From NCBI GenBank assembly GCA_011800155.1, contig CM022373.1:2914001-2978000 (forward strand): a stretch of DNA of 64,000 nt. Reading direction: 5' to 3'. Under the pieces are notes generated by a model. That model was not told the DNA's origin and did no database searches. It was given only the letters and a program-made list of their open reading frames with translations. Shown in pieces: positions 54,659 to 64,000 of the stretch. This DNA is from Flammulina velutipes. Taxonomy: Eukaryota; Basidiomycota; Agaricomycetes; Agaricales; Physalacriaceae. The position numbers were made by a program, and so were the translations under genes. The first letter of the stretch is position 1. Every line of letters begins with the position of its first letter.

Positions 54659-56404
54659 ATGAGTAACAAGAAAATGCGCTTGTGCGAGTGCGTCCTTGGG
54701 ATCTGTTCTTGTTTTTTTTTTTGGCTAAATTGACTCGCCAGTTCTTCAACATCGCACGATAAGTGCCCGACCTGCATATTTAACTCGTTCAATATTCCTT
54801 CCTACTCCAAGACTACACTTGTGAAACTACATTCCTCCAATGACCCTCTTCCCGATGCGACCCGTGCGAGTATTGCGTCTCACCGGGAAGCACTCAGAGA
54901 GGCATCTACTGCACTCAAGGACCTGATGTCTGCTACTAAATCCATTCTTACTCGGATAGAAGAGACTGATGCTGTCGTTAACACCGCCCTCGATGATATG
55001 TCCGCCATTCTTCATCCTATCCGCTCCTTTCCCGATGACATCCTCTCCATCATTTTCCACTTGTGCGTTCCTTCTACAGATATCAACGTTATCGACACCA
55101 CAAGAGGCGTCATAAACCATATCATCGACTCCCTTTGCACATCGTCACCGCCATGGTCCCTGTCATATGTTTGCAGAGGATGGCGTGCACTTGTTTTGTC
55201 CTCCCCTACTCTTTGGTCGACGCTCTGCATCCCTTTGGACGTTCACGCCCATGCTCCCCACCCCCAGGTCTCTTTCCGACTTGGACTTTATCTCCAGCGT
55301 TCGGAGAATAGGGAGCTCGACGTCTATCTCCAGAAAATCGAACTCTTCGACAAGTTCCGCGAGGATGGACGGGTCGCAGATTCGTACGGTGCCCTAAAAG
55401 AGTGTGGGCCGGAGAATTTCTTCCGGCGCCAGGATTTCTTTATACTTCTTCAACCCACTACCTTACGATGGCGCCAACTCAAAATGGACATAAATGACAC
55501 TTACTTCGACGACCTTTGTTCCTCCTCCTTTAAATGTCTTCGTGAACTTGATTTCCTTTCTTGCGACGACCGCCAGACACAAGGGTCCCTTCCTTTCAAA
55601 GATCATCTTGATATGCATGGTGTTGTCGAACTCAATATGAGATCCGCGGGGCCACTCGGAATAGCTTTGGACAACGTCAGGATCCTCACCTCCAGTTTTG
55701 ACACGCTCGATGACCTCCCGAAAATGGTCAATTTGGAAATCTTGCACCTGCACAACACTCTAGGAGGTATATACCCCTACAACCATGTCCACGGCATCGA
55801 TATGTGTGTCCTTCCAAATCTACACACCATCTCCTTCTCTGAAGGGACGGGCATTTTGGACATTGACGAACTCCTAGACTTGCAAACGGGAGTAACAGCG
55901 CCCATCTTGCGGACCCTTGAACTCAAATTCAAGGAAGACATGCGGTACAATCCCTCTGACTATCCGCAAACTGAACAACTTCATAATCTATCCAACCTCT
56001 CCATCGATATAACTTGGTCCTGGAAATCCGACGCCATCATCCTAGCCCTCCTCTCCCTTGCCCCCTCCCTGGCAGCACTGTATCTCGGCCCAGAAAATGC
56101 AATTCCGGTTGTGTTGGAAGGGATGAGTACTCACCTCGTACCGAAGCTCACGAGCCTTCGTATGCACCTCTCGACAATACGCGAACACGCCGAGAGTGTC
56201 ATCTGCTTGGTCACGGTAGAGTCGAGGCAATCTAGCAATGATGTCGCGACACTCAAAGAATTGTGGTTCGTCAGATCTGGCCGTGATGAATGGTACACGG
56301 TTGCGATGATACTGGAGGAAGTGCAGGAGCAAGCATTGCGTCAGAGATGGGATATTTTACAGAAAACGACGGACATCCGCTATCTGGAGATCAATGTATT
56401 CTAA
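54659..56404 (+). CDS. F-box protein F, 2 exons, 563 aa, with CxxC N-terminus
   Basis: Exon 54659-54687 (MSNKKMRLC, plus two bases of a split Asp codon) joins 54742-56404 in frame. The start adds a Cys pair (DKCPTC) before SSNDP, then a helical segment (STALKDLMSATKS), an F-box (FPDDILSIIF), SPPWSLSYVCRGWRALVLSS and an LRR-like tail. This layout is the common Agaricomycete F-box type and differs from the A/B/C/D/E family. It is transcribed divergently from F-box D. Relics of the same type lie at 18420-18758 and 47098-47400. No lesion is seen. Confidence 0.87.
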
Positions 56405-56696
56405 TTTTCTCCTTATAGCTATATATTGACCCTGTTAGAGAGATCCTCCACATTTGCGAAGGCGAGGGAGTACTATAGATTTCGATTTGAATTCCCCATC
56501 TTCCATTGCGCAACACTGAACACGCTCTTCGAATGTCTGTGAATGTGCACTCTGTGTCGTGTCAAAATCCACCTTCACGTCCTTTGTGCCTCTTTCCGAA
56601 TGCTCATACCTCGAACCGATGTTCCTAGTAGCTGGACGTGTTAAAAAGGGTGAAAGAGAGACACGTCAGCCCAGACGCCTGACTTAAATCGTCGAA

Positions 56697-56957
56697 CACG
56701 ACCTCTCATACATCAATCTTACATGGAGATTAGTGAAAGTCAAGAACAGCCTCAAAAAAGACGCACCTGCTCTGGGCACCTTGATAGAGCATATCTCGCG
56801 AGCGCAAAGAAGACGCCCCCGCGAACATTGGTCGATGGAAATCCAAGGGAAGATCCACGAACGCAACGGACAGCTCAGAGAGTCGTCCACGGCCGTTGCA
56901 AAATATCAGCTTGTCGTGGCCGTGTTTACTATGTTTCCCTTGTCATCATATAGAGCG
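56697..56957 (+). other. Open exon-like fragment, unknown
   Basis: The frame reads LSYINLTWRLVKVKNSLKKD, continues with an amphipathic, basic helical stretch (LIEHISRAQRRRPREHWSM) and ends after AKYQLVVAVF. The composition looks protein-like, but no start, partner exon or family can be named. It may be the last piece of a decayed gene. Confidence 0.3.
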
Positions 56958-57189
56958 CGCAGTCCGTCCTACTAATTGCAGCATTTGAGCATCGACACGA
57001 GATGGAATAGCAAAGATACGCACGCGCCAACGAGTTAGATGCTTTTACCTATTTCGTGTCCATGGCAGTTGGCTACAGCATAGTTATGCCAGGAGGATTC
57101 CATGGCTGGAGGTATCAGAAAACATAAGGCATAGTTTCTCGCTGGGGAAAGGAAAGACGCGCCTTGCTCAACATCTATCGTCCATACAC

Positions 57190-57370
57190 TCTTCGTTTCG
57201 TTATCCTTTGCGCTCCAGTCACGAGTCAGATTGCAGGGAGAGCCAGAAGATACGACGAATGATGGTGGTAAAAGGGAGGATATGTTTCGTTTTGTTTGGT
57301 GAGATATTTCGCCCACGTGAAAAAGTTCTTTCCGTGGCGCATCCGAGAAGTGCAGTCAGGCGTTCATACA
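57190..57370 (+). repeat. Duplicated segment, partner about 44500-44700
   Basis: It is collinear with the copy downstream of F-box C and here lies downstream of F-box E. The 3' surroundings of these F-box genes were therefore duplicated along with them. Confidence 0.55.
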
Positions 57371-57585
57371 TTCAACGTGCACAATTTACAGCCATTCAAG
57401 TCCTTAATCGTGTTTTCAAGTCGACCGCTATACGCGATTGTGTTCGAGTCACAGGAATATATATGAAGCATAGTAGAGATGTTGAAGCAAAAGAGCAGTA
57501 TAAGCATATGCATAGAGGTATCCTAGTGGGCGTAGGTAGAGACAGTGGATCTCAGATCCGTAAATATCAATTCGCGTGAACGTCC

Positions 57586-59082
57586 TCATTCATCACCAGC
57601 CAGCCTAGCCGCGAGACCCTCCAACACTTCCTCAAGCGTTCCTTCCACAGTACCAAAAACCTCAACATGCAACAGCCTCTCCAGGACAGTGTTATGCGCT
57701 CGGTCCCCAACAAACCCATGCATCAGCTCATCATCACCATACACTCCCAAGCTTTCCAACGACGGTAGATGGGCGAGGTAACGGCTTGGAGCCCCATCAT
57801 GAAGCACCCTCCCATCTTTCCCAAAACTCGGGGCCCGCGGGTAGTTGATCAACGATAAGACATGATCGTACGAGTCCGGTAGCCAGAGCTCGAGGGACTT
57901 CAAGGACGTGAGCGCTTCCAGGAAGCGCAGCGTCATTGGCATGTCGCGGGGAGAAACCTTCCCTTCGAACAATAGATCGTCGAGCGGCGGGGTGGGGATC
58001 TCATCCTTGAAGATGACGTTGTCGATCTCGAGCTTTTCAAGCTGGCGGAGGGGAAGGTGGTGGATTATGGCCTTGAGCATGTGGTCTGTAGGATGGATAG
58101 GTGGTCGTTCCTCGAGGAAGAAGGGTGTGGCAGTGTCGGCGACCTCGAGTCGCTTCAACGCCGGGGTGCGAATCCATGGAAGGAAATCGGTGACCTCTTT
58201 GGGATCCTGGTACCCAAGACCCAATCTCTGCACGTTAGGGAGGGTGATGGGCTCGACGGCAACATCTTCGCCGGCTGCCTTGACATGTCGAAGGAAGCCA
58301 GGAAGCAAGAGCACCTCGAGGGTGTCGGCGCTGAACGATAACATCTTTCGGATGAAGAGAGGGTGAGGACACGCCTCCGGACGTTGGCTGCATATCCTCA
58401 ATTCCCGAAGACCAGACGTGGGGAGCAACTGGAAGTTGTATGAACCTCCGCTGATCTCGATATGCGTGAGGTTCGGGTACATCGTTCGACCCCACCGATT
58501 AACCGTGTCCGAGTCGGCGTTCTCGTCCTCGAGTGGGTATTGTAGAATGGGAATTGGAGCCTGGCAAGGAGTTGCGAAATCGTCATTGTGTTCATCTGCG
58601 AACCAAACACAGTGGATGAAGGAATGTAGGAGGGGCATGGGTTGGTTCAGGAGTCCTTGGAGGATACTGAGGTGCATTTCCCAAGCCTCGCCGAATATCT
58701 TGAGAGATGCGATGCGGGGAGCTGCGACACGTAAGATTGGCGCGAGCAAGTCGATGTGGTTTTGGTTGAAGAATGGGGTAAGCTCGTCCGGAAGTTCGAT
58801 GTTGATGTTGAGTGGGATGTTCCTCGCGCAACGGAGCGCAGTGGTCGTACGGATGGATATTTCCTCGGGATTGGGGTCTATGAGATGGCGAGGGATGACG
58901 GAATCAGTGTTGATAAATATCTCTCGCCAGAGCGTGGGTGTCGAAAACATGACTGCCCGCCAGCGGGGACACACGGCAGCGAGAGTGAAACGTAAATGGT
59001 CGTTGAACGGGACATTTGCTTCGAGGTATTGTTTGAAAACTTCGAGGAGAACCTCGGGAGGAAGGATGGCGATAGTAAACAT
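57586..59082 (-). CDS. F-box protein E, 498 aa
   Basis: The protein starts MFTIAILPPEVLLEVFKQYL with the F-box at residues 1-45. The family LRR-like region follows (TMYPNLTHIEISGGSYNFQL, KVSPRDMPMTLRFLEALTSL, LPSLESLGVYGDD). It is the most diverged member of the A-E set, but length, order of motifs and the leader intron agree. The last residues extend into AARLAGDE. No kinase is adjacent. Confidence 0.88.
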   Translation of the reverse strand: MFTIAILPPEVLLEVFKQYLEANVPFNDHLRFTLAAVCPRWRAVMFSTPTLWREIFINTDSVIPRHLIDPNPEEISIRTTTALRCARNIPLNINIELPDELTPFFNQNHIDLLAPILRVAAPRIASLKIFGEAWEMHLSILQGLLNQPMPLLHSFIHCVWFADEHNDDFATPCQAPIPILQYPLEDENADSDTVNRWGRTMYPNLTHIEISGGSYNFQLLPTSGLRELRICSQRPEACPHPLFIRKMLSFSADTLEVLLLPGFLRHVKAAGEDVAVEPITLPNVQRLGLGYQDPKEVTDFLPWIRTPALKRLEVADTATPFFLEERPPIHPTDHMLKAIIHHLPLRQLEKLEIDNVIFKDEIPTPPLDDLLFEGKVSPRDMPMTLRFLEALTSLKSLELWLPDSYDHVLSLINYPRAPSFGKDGRVLHDGAPSRYLAHLPSLESLGVYGDDELMHGFVGDRAHNTVLERLLHVEVFGTVEGTLEEVLEGLAARLAGDE

Positions 59083-59083
59083 G

Positions 59084-59131
59084 CTGAACGCCAGTCAGAA
59101 TTTTGCGTGGAGAGAAGAATTATCAACGCAC
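59084..59131 (-). other. 5'-UTR intron of F-box E
   Basis: On the minus strand donor GTGCGTTGAT and acceptor GCGTTCAG enclose 48 nt, one base before the ATG. Confidence 0.6.
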
Positions 59132-59589
59132 TTCAATAAATGCGCGTAGGTTTTCGATCGCCAGGACAGACTAGAGAAAAGTGATAAGTGCAAGAGGAGT
59201 TTGGGGGCCTATTGTTATGTACCTCTGTGCCCCACGCGCGCGCTATATCCATTGTTCAGCAAGGAACAAAGCAACCGATTTCCGTCGAACAAGCCAACTT
59301 GTCATTCCCGGATAATGAGTTCGCTTTAGCCGCAGCTCGTGTCTCCGCTGGCTTTGGGCGTCTGTAAAGGCATAAATTATAGGGAGAATTATCAGGAAGT
59401 ACAGAGAATCGTACACAGGAATCTAATTGTAGCGCCTCAATTTGAGCCGTAGCTTGCAGTTATCGCCAACTCAGAGCGCCGCATTGCTGGAAAAAGTATC
59501 AGCATTTGGCTATATATGAGCAAAGTTTGGGTTGACGTACTCCGAGTCCGAGCAGATATACAGCGTGGATAATATAATTGGACAAGAGA

Positions 59590-60420
59590 CTTTGTATCCT
59601 GGATCCATCTTCTCAGCATACCCCCTTCCTTTCCTGCTGAAATGGTTCACGGTATGGGTCGGCAAGTAGAATATTAGCCTACTCGACAACGCATCAGTAA
59701 ACGTTACCGATCGACGAGGTACCGTATCGACTCACACCCATTACTAGCCTTCTACTCTAATAGGCTATCACGTCGATAGCCTGTTTAACCAACAAGGGAG
59801 TACGTGGTTCATCGCACTCGGCTTGATATTACGATTGAGAAGGGAGATGTTAATGAGAAACCACCTGCCCAAAGGCATAACCAAGTATACCTGATCTGAT
59901 ATTGAGCGGATGAGAGAACGGAAGGCGAGTGAACATACGAGATGTCCGGTCGCTTTCGATAACCCACGAAACGGAGTAGTAAACAGCTTGATGTCCTCGT
60001 TACGCCTTCTCAGGGTATTCCTTTCTTTCCCGCTATGATGTTTCTCGTCATGTATGTATACGCGCAGTGATTAGCATGACAAGCAGTGATGATCGTGCTG
60101 GAGGCAAGGCATCAGTAGATGTTAGCCATCGACGGGGAATTGACTCACGCAGTACTAGCCTCCTGCTCTAATCTCTAGCGTCGGTATCCTGCTCAGCCGA
60201 CACGCGTATGGAGACTATCGCTGCAGACTTGCGTTTGGTGTTGTGAACCTCTCCTGGGGTTTCCAACGGAGGGGCATAGGAGCACCATCTTCCAGCAGGG
60301 CTGGACCTGCGGTATCTCCATAGATGTCTGACTTTGTATTGAGCAGAACGGCACGACGGAAGGCGAACGAATGTACCAGTTTTCCAGCCGGCGTATGGAC
60401 ACGCATATAGACGGTAAGAG
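59590..60420. repeat. Diverged tandem duplication with period about 420 bp
   Basis: Copy 1 (from about 59600) and copy 2 (from about 60010) share, in order, CTTTCCTGCT/TTTCCCGCT, CATCAGTA near a CGATCGACGAGG/CATCGACGGGG word, GACTCAC, TACTAGCCT and an ACGGAAGGCGARYGAA word. No gene is encoded. It forms part of the right arm of the inverted duplication. Confidence 0.55.
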
Positions 60421-61020
60421 ATACTAAGATGGTGTCGCGTCCTATGGGCGAGTGTTTTTGTATCTTGGGGGAATATGAGCGAGGAGCGAAGACGTAGCAC
60501 GGTTGGGATACGAACTGGTTACGTCGTTCAGGTCAGCTTGGTCGTCAAGGCCGTCCGTGACCCAGTCATGCCGCCGAGAGCATCGTCCTGTACATCTTCG
60601 GAAGGGAATTGAGGAGGTCGGACAACAGCAGGCCAGCTTGACTTTGAATATGCTCGTAATTGTAAAGAATCGAGTCGTAGCTAGATCTGTGCAGCGAAGT
60701 CAGCGGAAGCGAAGTATAGCCCACAGAAAACGCACCTATGACTCCCCACAGGAGCGCATATTGGATAGTCTTCCCATCTCCCTCGTCTGCCAGTGTCCGT
60801 AATGTCTGGCGTCTACCGCGCGAGCCATTGTCGACGAAAGCTATGTACGCTGTCAAGCGTAGCGTGAAGACTTGAAAAGGTGAATGCCAAACAGAAAGAG
60901 CGAAATGGCAAGTCGTCCATCATCGTCGTGGTCGTCGTAGGAAGGAAACAGATGCCACAGTGCCAGTAATCGAAATCCACGGCGCTGGCGATCTGCTGAG
61001 TCATTTCACGGCCACGTGAC
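59690..61020 (-). repeat. Right arm of the long inverted segmental duplication (partner about 540-1600)
   Basis: The reverse complement is collinear with the window's left end over more than 1 kb. It holds possible decayed exons (frame with YDSILYNYEHIQSQAG near 60620-60670) next to an intron-like block. No intact gene is supported. Confidence 0.7.
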
Positions 61021-61311
61021 GGAATTCAATCTAGTCTTTAGTCTCTCAGTTTGTGGGCGACGAGTGTCATTCAGCACACGGGAACATCCTGATCTCATTA
61101 GAGAATAAAACTGTTGAAACTCGCGCGAATAAAGGTATGGATAATCCATCGCATTACGTATGTTACATCGTATACTTAGAAAAGTACAGTTAACGTGAGA
61201 TTCAGGGTATGAACTCAAGAAACTCAAGAAGGATTAGTCAATGCACAGCTCACAGGCTACGTATTAATTAATCCAGTCTGACGCGACTAGCACGTCAACC
61301 TTGCTATATCC

Positions 61312-61992
61312 TCACTCCATGTCGCCAGCGGAGAGCGATAGTCCTCTAAGCATACGCTCAAGGGCAGCTTCTTCCTCCGAGATAACTCGACGTGGTACGC
61401 GACGCTTAGAGTGTCCCGTAGCTTGCACTGACGCTGCAGGGACTCTCTGAGTTTTTCCCGTCGGGATTCCATCAGAAGGTTGTGTTGGCTTCGACGTCCT
61501 GGAGTACGGCGCAAATCTGGTCGCATGTTTCGACGCCGACTTCCTCCCGGTCGATCCTTCTTTCGTCTGAGCCTTCGATTCCGCCGCCGCCGCCGCTCTT
61601 TGCATGCGCTCTCTAGCTTTCCTAACCCTCCTCTTCGCGTCTTCCTCCCCCAATATCCTCTCCAGCTCCATATCATCGCTCGTCACTGCCTGAAATGTGT
61701 ATCCAGGAATGATCTCTGCGTGTCTCTTCGCCGCGTCCATGACATGGTCCTTCCAAGCAACCTTCTGTTTCTCGGTGTATGTGGCCCAGATGTTCCGAGC
61801 AAGGTTCCTCCGTCCGAGTGAGGATAGTGCGACGCTACTGTCTGTAAGCCATTCATAGTAGCGGGCGAATGTCTCGATGAATGGTGACCGACGAGGCGGG
61901 TGTATGCGGGGAGTCCTGGCAGTGTTGCGATCCACGAGGGAGAGCCTGAGGTAAACGGGCGAGGGTTGTGCGGGTTGAACGGAGGATGACAT
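61312..61992 (-). CDS. HMG-box protein 1, about 226 aa
   Basis: The product has a divergent HMG box at about residues 32-97: RRSPFIETFARYYEWL, IWATYTEKQKVAWKDHVMDA and RHAEIIPGYTF. A basic run (AKRRVRKARERM) and a Ser/Thr/Pro-rich tail follow. A start at 61992 (MSSSVQPAQPS) is chosen over 61998 because the paralog also begins MSSSV. Such proteins bind DNA; similar boxes occur in fungal mating-type and developmental regulators. No pheromone, receptor or homeodomain gene is seen nearby, so a mating-type role is not supported here. Confidence 0.8.
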   Translation of the reverse strand: MSSSVQPAQPSPVYLRLSLVDRNTARTPRIHPPRRSPFIETFARYYEWLTDSSVALSSLGRRNLARNIWATYTEKQKVAWKDHVMDAAKRHAEIIPGYTFQAVTSDDMELERILGEEDAKRRVRKARERMQRAAAAAESKAQTKEGSTGRKSASKHATRFAPYSRTSKPTQPSDGIPTGKTQRVPAASVQATGHSKRRVPRRVISEEEAALERMLRGLSLSAGDME

Positions 61993-62644
61993 GTCCATCG
62001 TGGATGGCTGGTGAGGTGGTTAATAGTTAAGGGGAGTGTTGCAGCGGGATCGACCTTTATAGAATCGATTAATTGCTGTTCATTGTTCGTTTGCGTATAT
62101 CCTTGTACAATGGGCGGAGCGACGCGTGTCGGATCATCCAACGGTAAATTGAAAGCCCGAGAGATTGACACTGTCGTAGAGTGTGACAGTTTAGTAGACT
62201 CAGAGCGGGTAAGTGTGAATTAGACATACGGGGATAATTCACGCACCCTTTCATAGTCCTCAAAATGCGCCACGTTCCACCGAAAGCTAACACCACTGAA
62301 CAAAGCCGCGCGTTTGAGCAAGTGTGTGAGAGTGAGATTTAGTGACCATTCAACAGATGATCGTGATACGCGCAGAACGGAAGGCAAGTGAACAAGCAAA
62401 GGTCCGTTGGGATCCATTTTCACGTCCACGTGACTGAATTCGGACATTCAATCTTAGGAATTTAAGGCGACAGAAGTAGCATGCAACAAGTAGGGTCATC
62501 CTATTTTTCTGTAATGCAGCCTCTAAAGCTCGGTCGTGGATCGAGCTAGGCATCATGCTCATAAAGAGTGGTATAAGAAGTTTGTGTAAGCACATCATAC
62601 CGTTGTAGTAGTTTGTAGGGAACTAGTTGCATAATATGTACTGC
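61993..62644. other. Intergenic between the two HMG-box genes
   Basis: GCGCCACGTTCC and GAACAAAG words near 62265-62305 recur near 63585-63625 upstream of HMG gene 2, so promoters were duplicated with the genes. TTTTCACGTCCACGTGAC near 62417 resembles TTTCACGGCCACGTGAC near 61002. No further gene is seen. Confidence 0.5.
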
Positions 62645-63277
62645 CTAGATTCCAGCGCAGAGTGAATCCAATCCGACACCTATATCGTTGTATCCCCACA
62701 TGTCATCAAAGGAGAGCCCTTCGATGTCAATCTCGGGAACACTATCGGTAACGACGGATGCATCATCGTCCTGCGCCAAAAGCAAACTGCGAGCGTGATA
62801 AACAGGAAGAGCCATACAAGGCACTGGCGCAGGGAGAGCGCTATACTTGTTTCCTGTCGCGGCACATCCGAAAGGTGACAGCTGCTTCGACACTCTGCGG
62901 TACGGCTTTTTGAATCTCACACTGTCTTTTTTCGCGTCTTCTCCTTGTTCATCCTGCTCCTTCTCATCGTGCGTTCTAGACTGGAACCGAAATCCAGGAA
63001 ATATCTCTGCATGTCGTTCCGCCGCGTCTTTGGCGCAATCCTTCCAGTGGACCTGTTGGCTCTCGCTGTATGTCTTCCAGATTTCGATAGCCAGCCTTAC
63101 TTGTCCTCGTTCAGATAGTGTGGCATCCTTGTCTGGACGCAAGTTATACCAGCGGCGGAATGTCATGACGAACATAATGTGCCGATTTGAAGGGTTGGGT
63201 ATGCGGCTGTCACCTGAAGCGCTGGGATCTGAGACGTTTGCGGGCTCGGGACGCAGAAGTAGAACGGAGGATGACAT
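62645..63277 (-). CDS. HMG-box protein 2, 210 aa
   Basis: It starts MSSSVLLLRPEP and has an HMG box at about residues 31-98: HIMFVMTFRRWYNLRPD, IWKTYSESQQVHWKDCAKDA and RHAEIFPGFRF. A Lys/Arg-rich segment follows, then an acidic tail (EIDIEGLSFDDMW) that could be an activation region. It is a tandem paralog of HMG protein 1, strongest in the second half of the box. It is probably a nuclear DNA-binding protein. Target genes are unknown. Confidence 0.8.
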   Translation of the reverse strand: MSSSVLLLRPEPANVSDPSASGDSRIPNPSNRHIMFVMTFRRWYNLRPDKDATLSERGQVRLAIEIWKTYSESQQVHWKDCAKDAAERHAEIFPGFRFQSRTHDEKEQDEQGEDAKKDSVRFKKPYRRVSKQLSPFGCAATGNKYSALPAPVPCMALPVYHARSLLLAQDDDASVVTDSVPEIDIEGLSFDDMWGYNDIGVGLDSLCAGI

Positions 63278-63782
63278 GGTTATCGCGGATATGTAGTGGT
63301 GTCGTGGATGTTGAGTGGAGGGGAAGTGTCTGACGTGTTCTGGCTCTACGCGTGCTGAAGTCTGCTGTATAATTTGCGCTCATTGTTCTCTATCCAAATG
63401 TAAGTACAATAGGAATTCTCCTCTGGGAAACATGCGAAAAAGGCAGGCTTGCCGGTTTTGTGCCGAGGTCTCCCGAACTCTGCCCAGTGTGTTCAGTAGC
63501 GCCATAAACATACTGCTGGACTCGTAGCGTATCAAATTGATCAAATGTTCAGTGATTCCCACGCTCTCTCGTTCTCATCAATAGGCGCCACGTACCAAAC
63601 GAAAGTCAACGATACCGAACAAAGGCACGTGTTGGTTCTAGTTTTGAAAACTTGAATCCTCTCGAACAATGAACCCGCGATTGTCACCCAAAAACTATAT
63701 AATCTATTGCTGCTCAATCTGCTCCCACTATTTCTCCCCCCTCCACTTAATTTCCTTTTTGTTTTGCCTAAGCATATTTACG
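63278..63782. other. Divergent promoter region between HMG gene 2 and the right-edge gene
   Basis: A CTATATAATC TATA-like site lies near 63696, about 85 bp before the ATG at 63783, followed by a pyrimidine-rich leader (TTTCTCCCCCCTCCAC). No other gene is seen. Confidence 0.45.
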
Positions 63783-64000
63783 ATGTCCGGTACATCTAAC
63801 GTATCTTCGCTCTCTAAAGGATCCACTCTCTCATACGACGCTCCTGCGTTTGTCCCCTCGTTTTTGCGCAACAGCGCTATAGAAACCCCAGTGACCCCCA
63901 AAGCCCCGTCATCGACTCCTCCTACTTGTCTTTCTACTTCGGTAACAGCGTCGCTTCTTTCCCCTCTCATAGGCCAAGTCCTCCGAGGCGAACTTTCCCT
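63783..64000 (+). CDS. Start of a gene with a PAM2-like motif (cut by window edge)
   Basis: An open frame of 72 codons begins MSGTSNVSSLSKGS and runs off the window. Residues near 15-25 read LSYDAPAFVPSFL, which fits the PAM2 consensus (L-N-x-x-A-x-x-F-x-P) that binds the MLLE domain of poly(A)-binding protein. The rest is Ser/Thr/Pro-rich and probably disordered. It may be an RNA-related protein. A TATA box and pyrimidine-rich leader upstream support the start. Confidence 0.55.
   Translation, partial: MSGTSNVSSLSKGSTLSYDAPAFVPSFLRNSAIETPVTPKAPSSTPPTCLSTSVTASLLSPLIGQVLRGELS

Noticed and set aside
61312..63277. HMG genes as a mating-type locus
   Set aside because: There is no homeodomain, pheromone or receptor gene nearby, and HMG proteins are not the usual mating determinants in Agaricomycetes.
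1..64000. CRISPR arrays, bacterial operons, riboswitches
   Set aside because: No regularly spaced identical repeats were seen, and the gene structure is clearly eukaryotic with introns.

Overview
The window looks like an accessory, rearranged stretch of a filamentous basidiomycete (Agaricomycete-type) genome. Coding regions are split by 40-70 nt GT-AG introns, often with a CTRAY-like branch point. The proteins are fungal: F-box proteins, PKA-like kinases, an M36 fungalysin, a ZIP4/SPO22 meiotic protein, and HMG-box proteins resembling fungal mating-type/transcription factors. A Ty3/Gypsy retrotransposon and a Crypton-type tyrosine recombinase are also present. All calls come from reading the sequence; no database search was run.

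Layout. 1-3.0 kb: repeats plus a fragment of a membrane-protein gene. 3.8-7.1 kb: a seven-exon Crypton-like tyrosine recombinase gene and a co-oriented unknown two-exon gene, abutting the 3' break of a fungalysin pseudogene (7.15-9.0 kb). 9.0-12.7 kb: AT-rich, largely non-coding DNA with a possible hAT-like remnant and a damaged multi-pass membrane-protein gene. 12.7-20.6 kb: PKA-like kinase A, F-box gene A, a repeated element and decayed F-box copies. 20.67-30.91 kb: a complete LTR retrotransposon with 268-bp LTRs that look identical, a 5-bp target duplication AATTC and one 3,175-codon open frame. 31-35.7 kb: F-box gene B and kinase B. 36.2-43.3 kb: a conserved housekeeping block of ZIP4-like gene, enoyl-CoA hydratase/isomerase and nitrilase. 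44.8-59.1 kb: inverted F-box C and kinase C, F-box genes D, F and E, and further F-box relics. 59.2-64 kb: repeats that mirror the left end of the window, two tandem HMG-box genes, and the start of a gene with a PAM2-like motif.

The dominant theme is expansion by duplication. Three kinase/F-box pairs (12.7-16.4, 32.0-35.7 and 45.1-50.3 kb) share promoters, 5'-UTR introns and 3' flanks, and two further F-box genes (D, E) share the 5'-UTR intron position. Pair C is essentially an inverted copy of pair A, and pair B is more diverged with its two genes in the opposite order. A second inverted duplication links about 0.54-1.6 kb with about 59.7-61.0 kb. Whether the co-duplicating kinase and F-box proteins work together, for example phosphorylation-directed SCF ubiquitylation, is inference only. 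The retrotransposon is unusual in having about 316 extra residues after the integrase, with a perfect Kozak-context ATG at their start.
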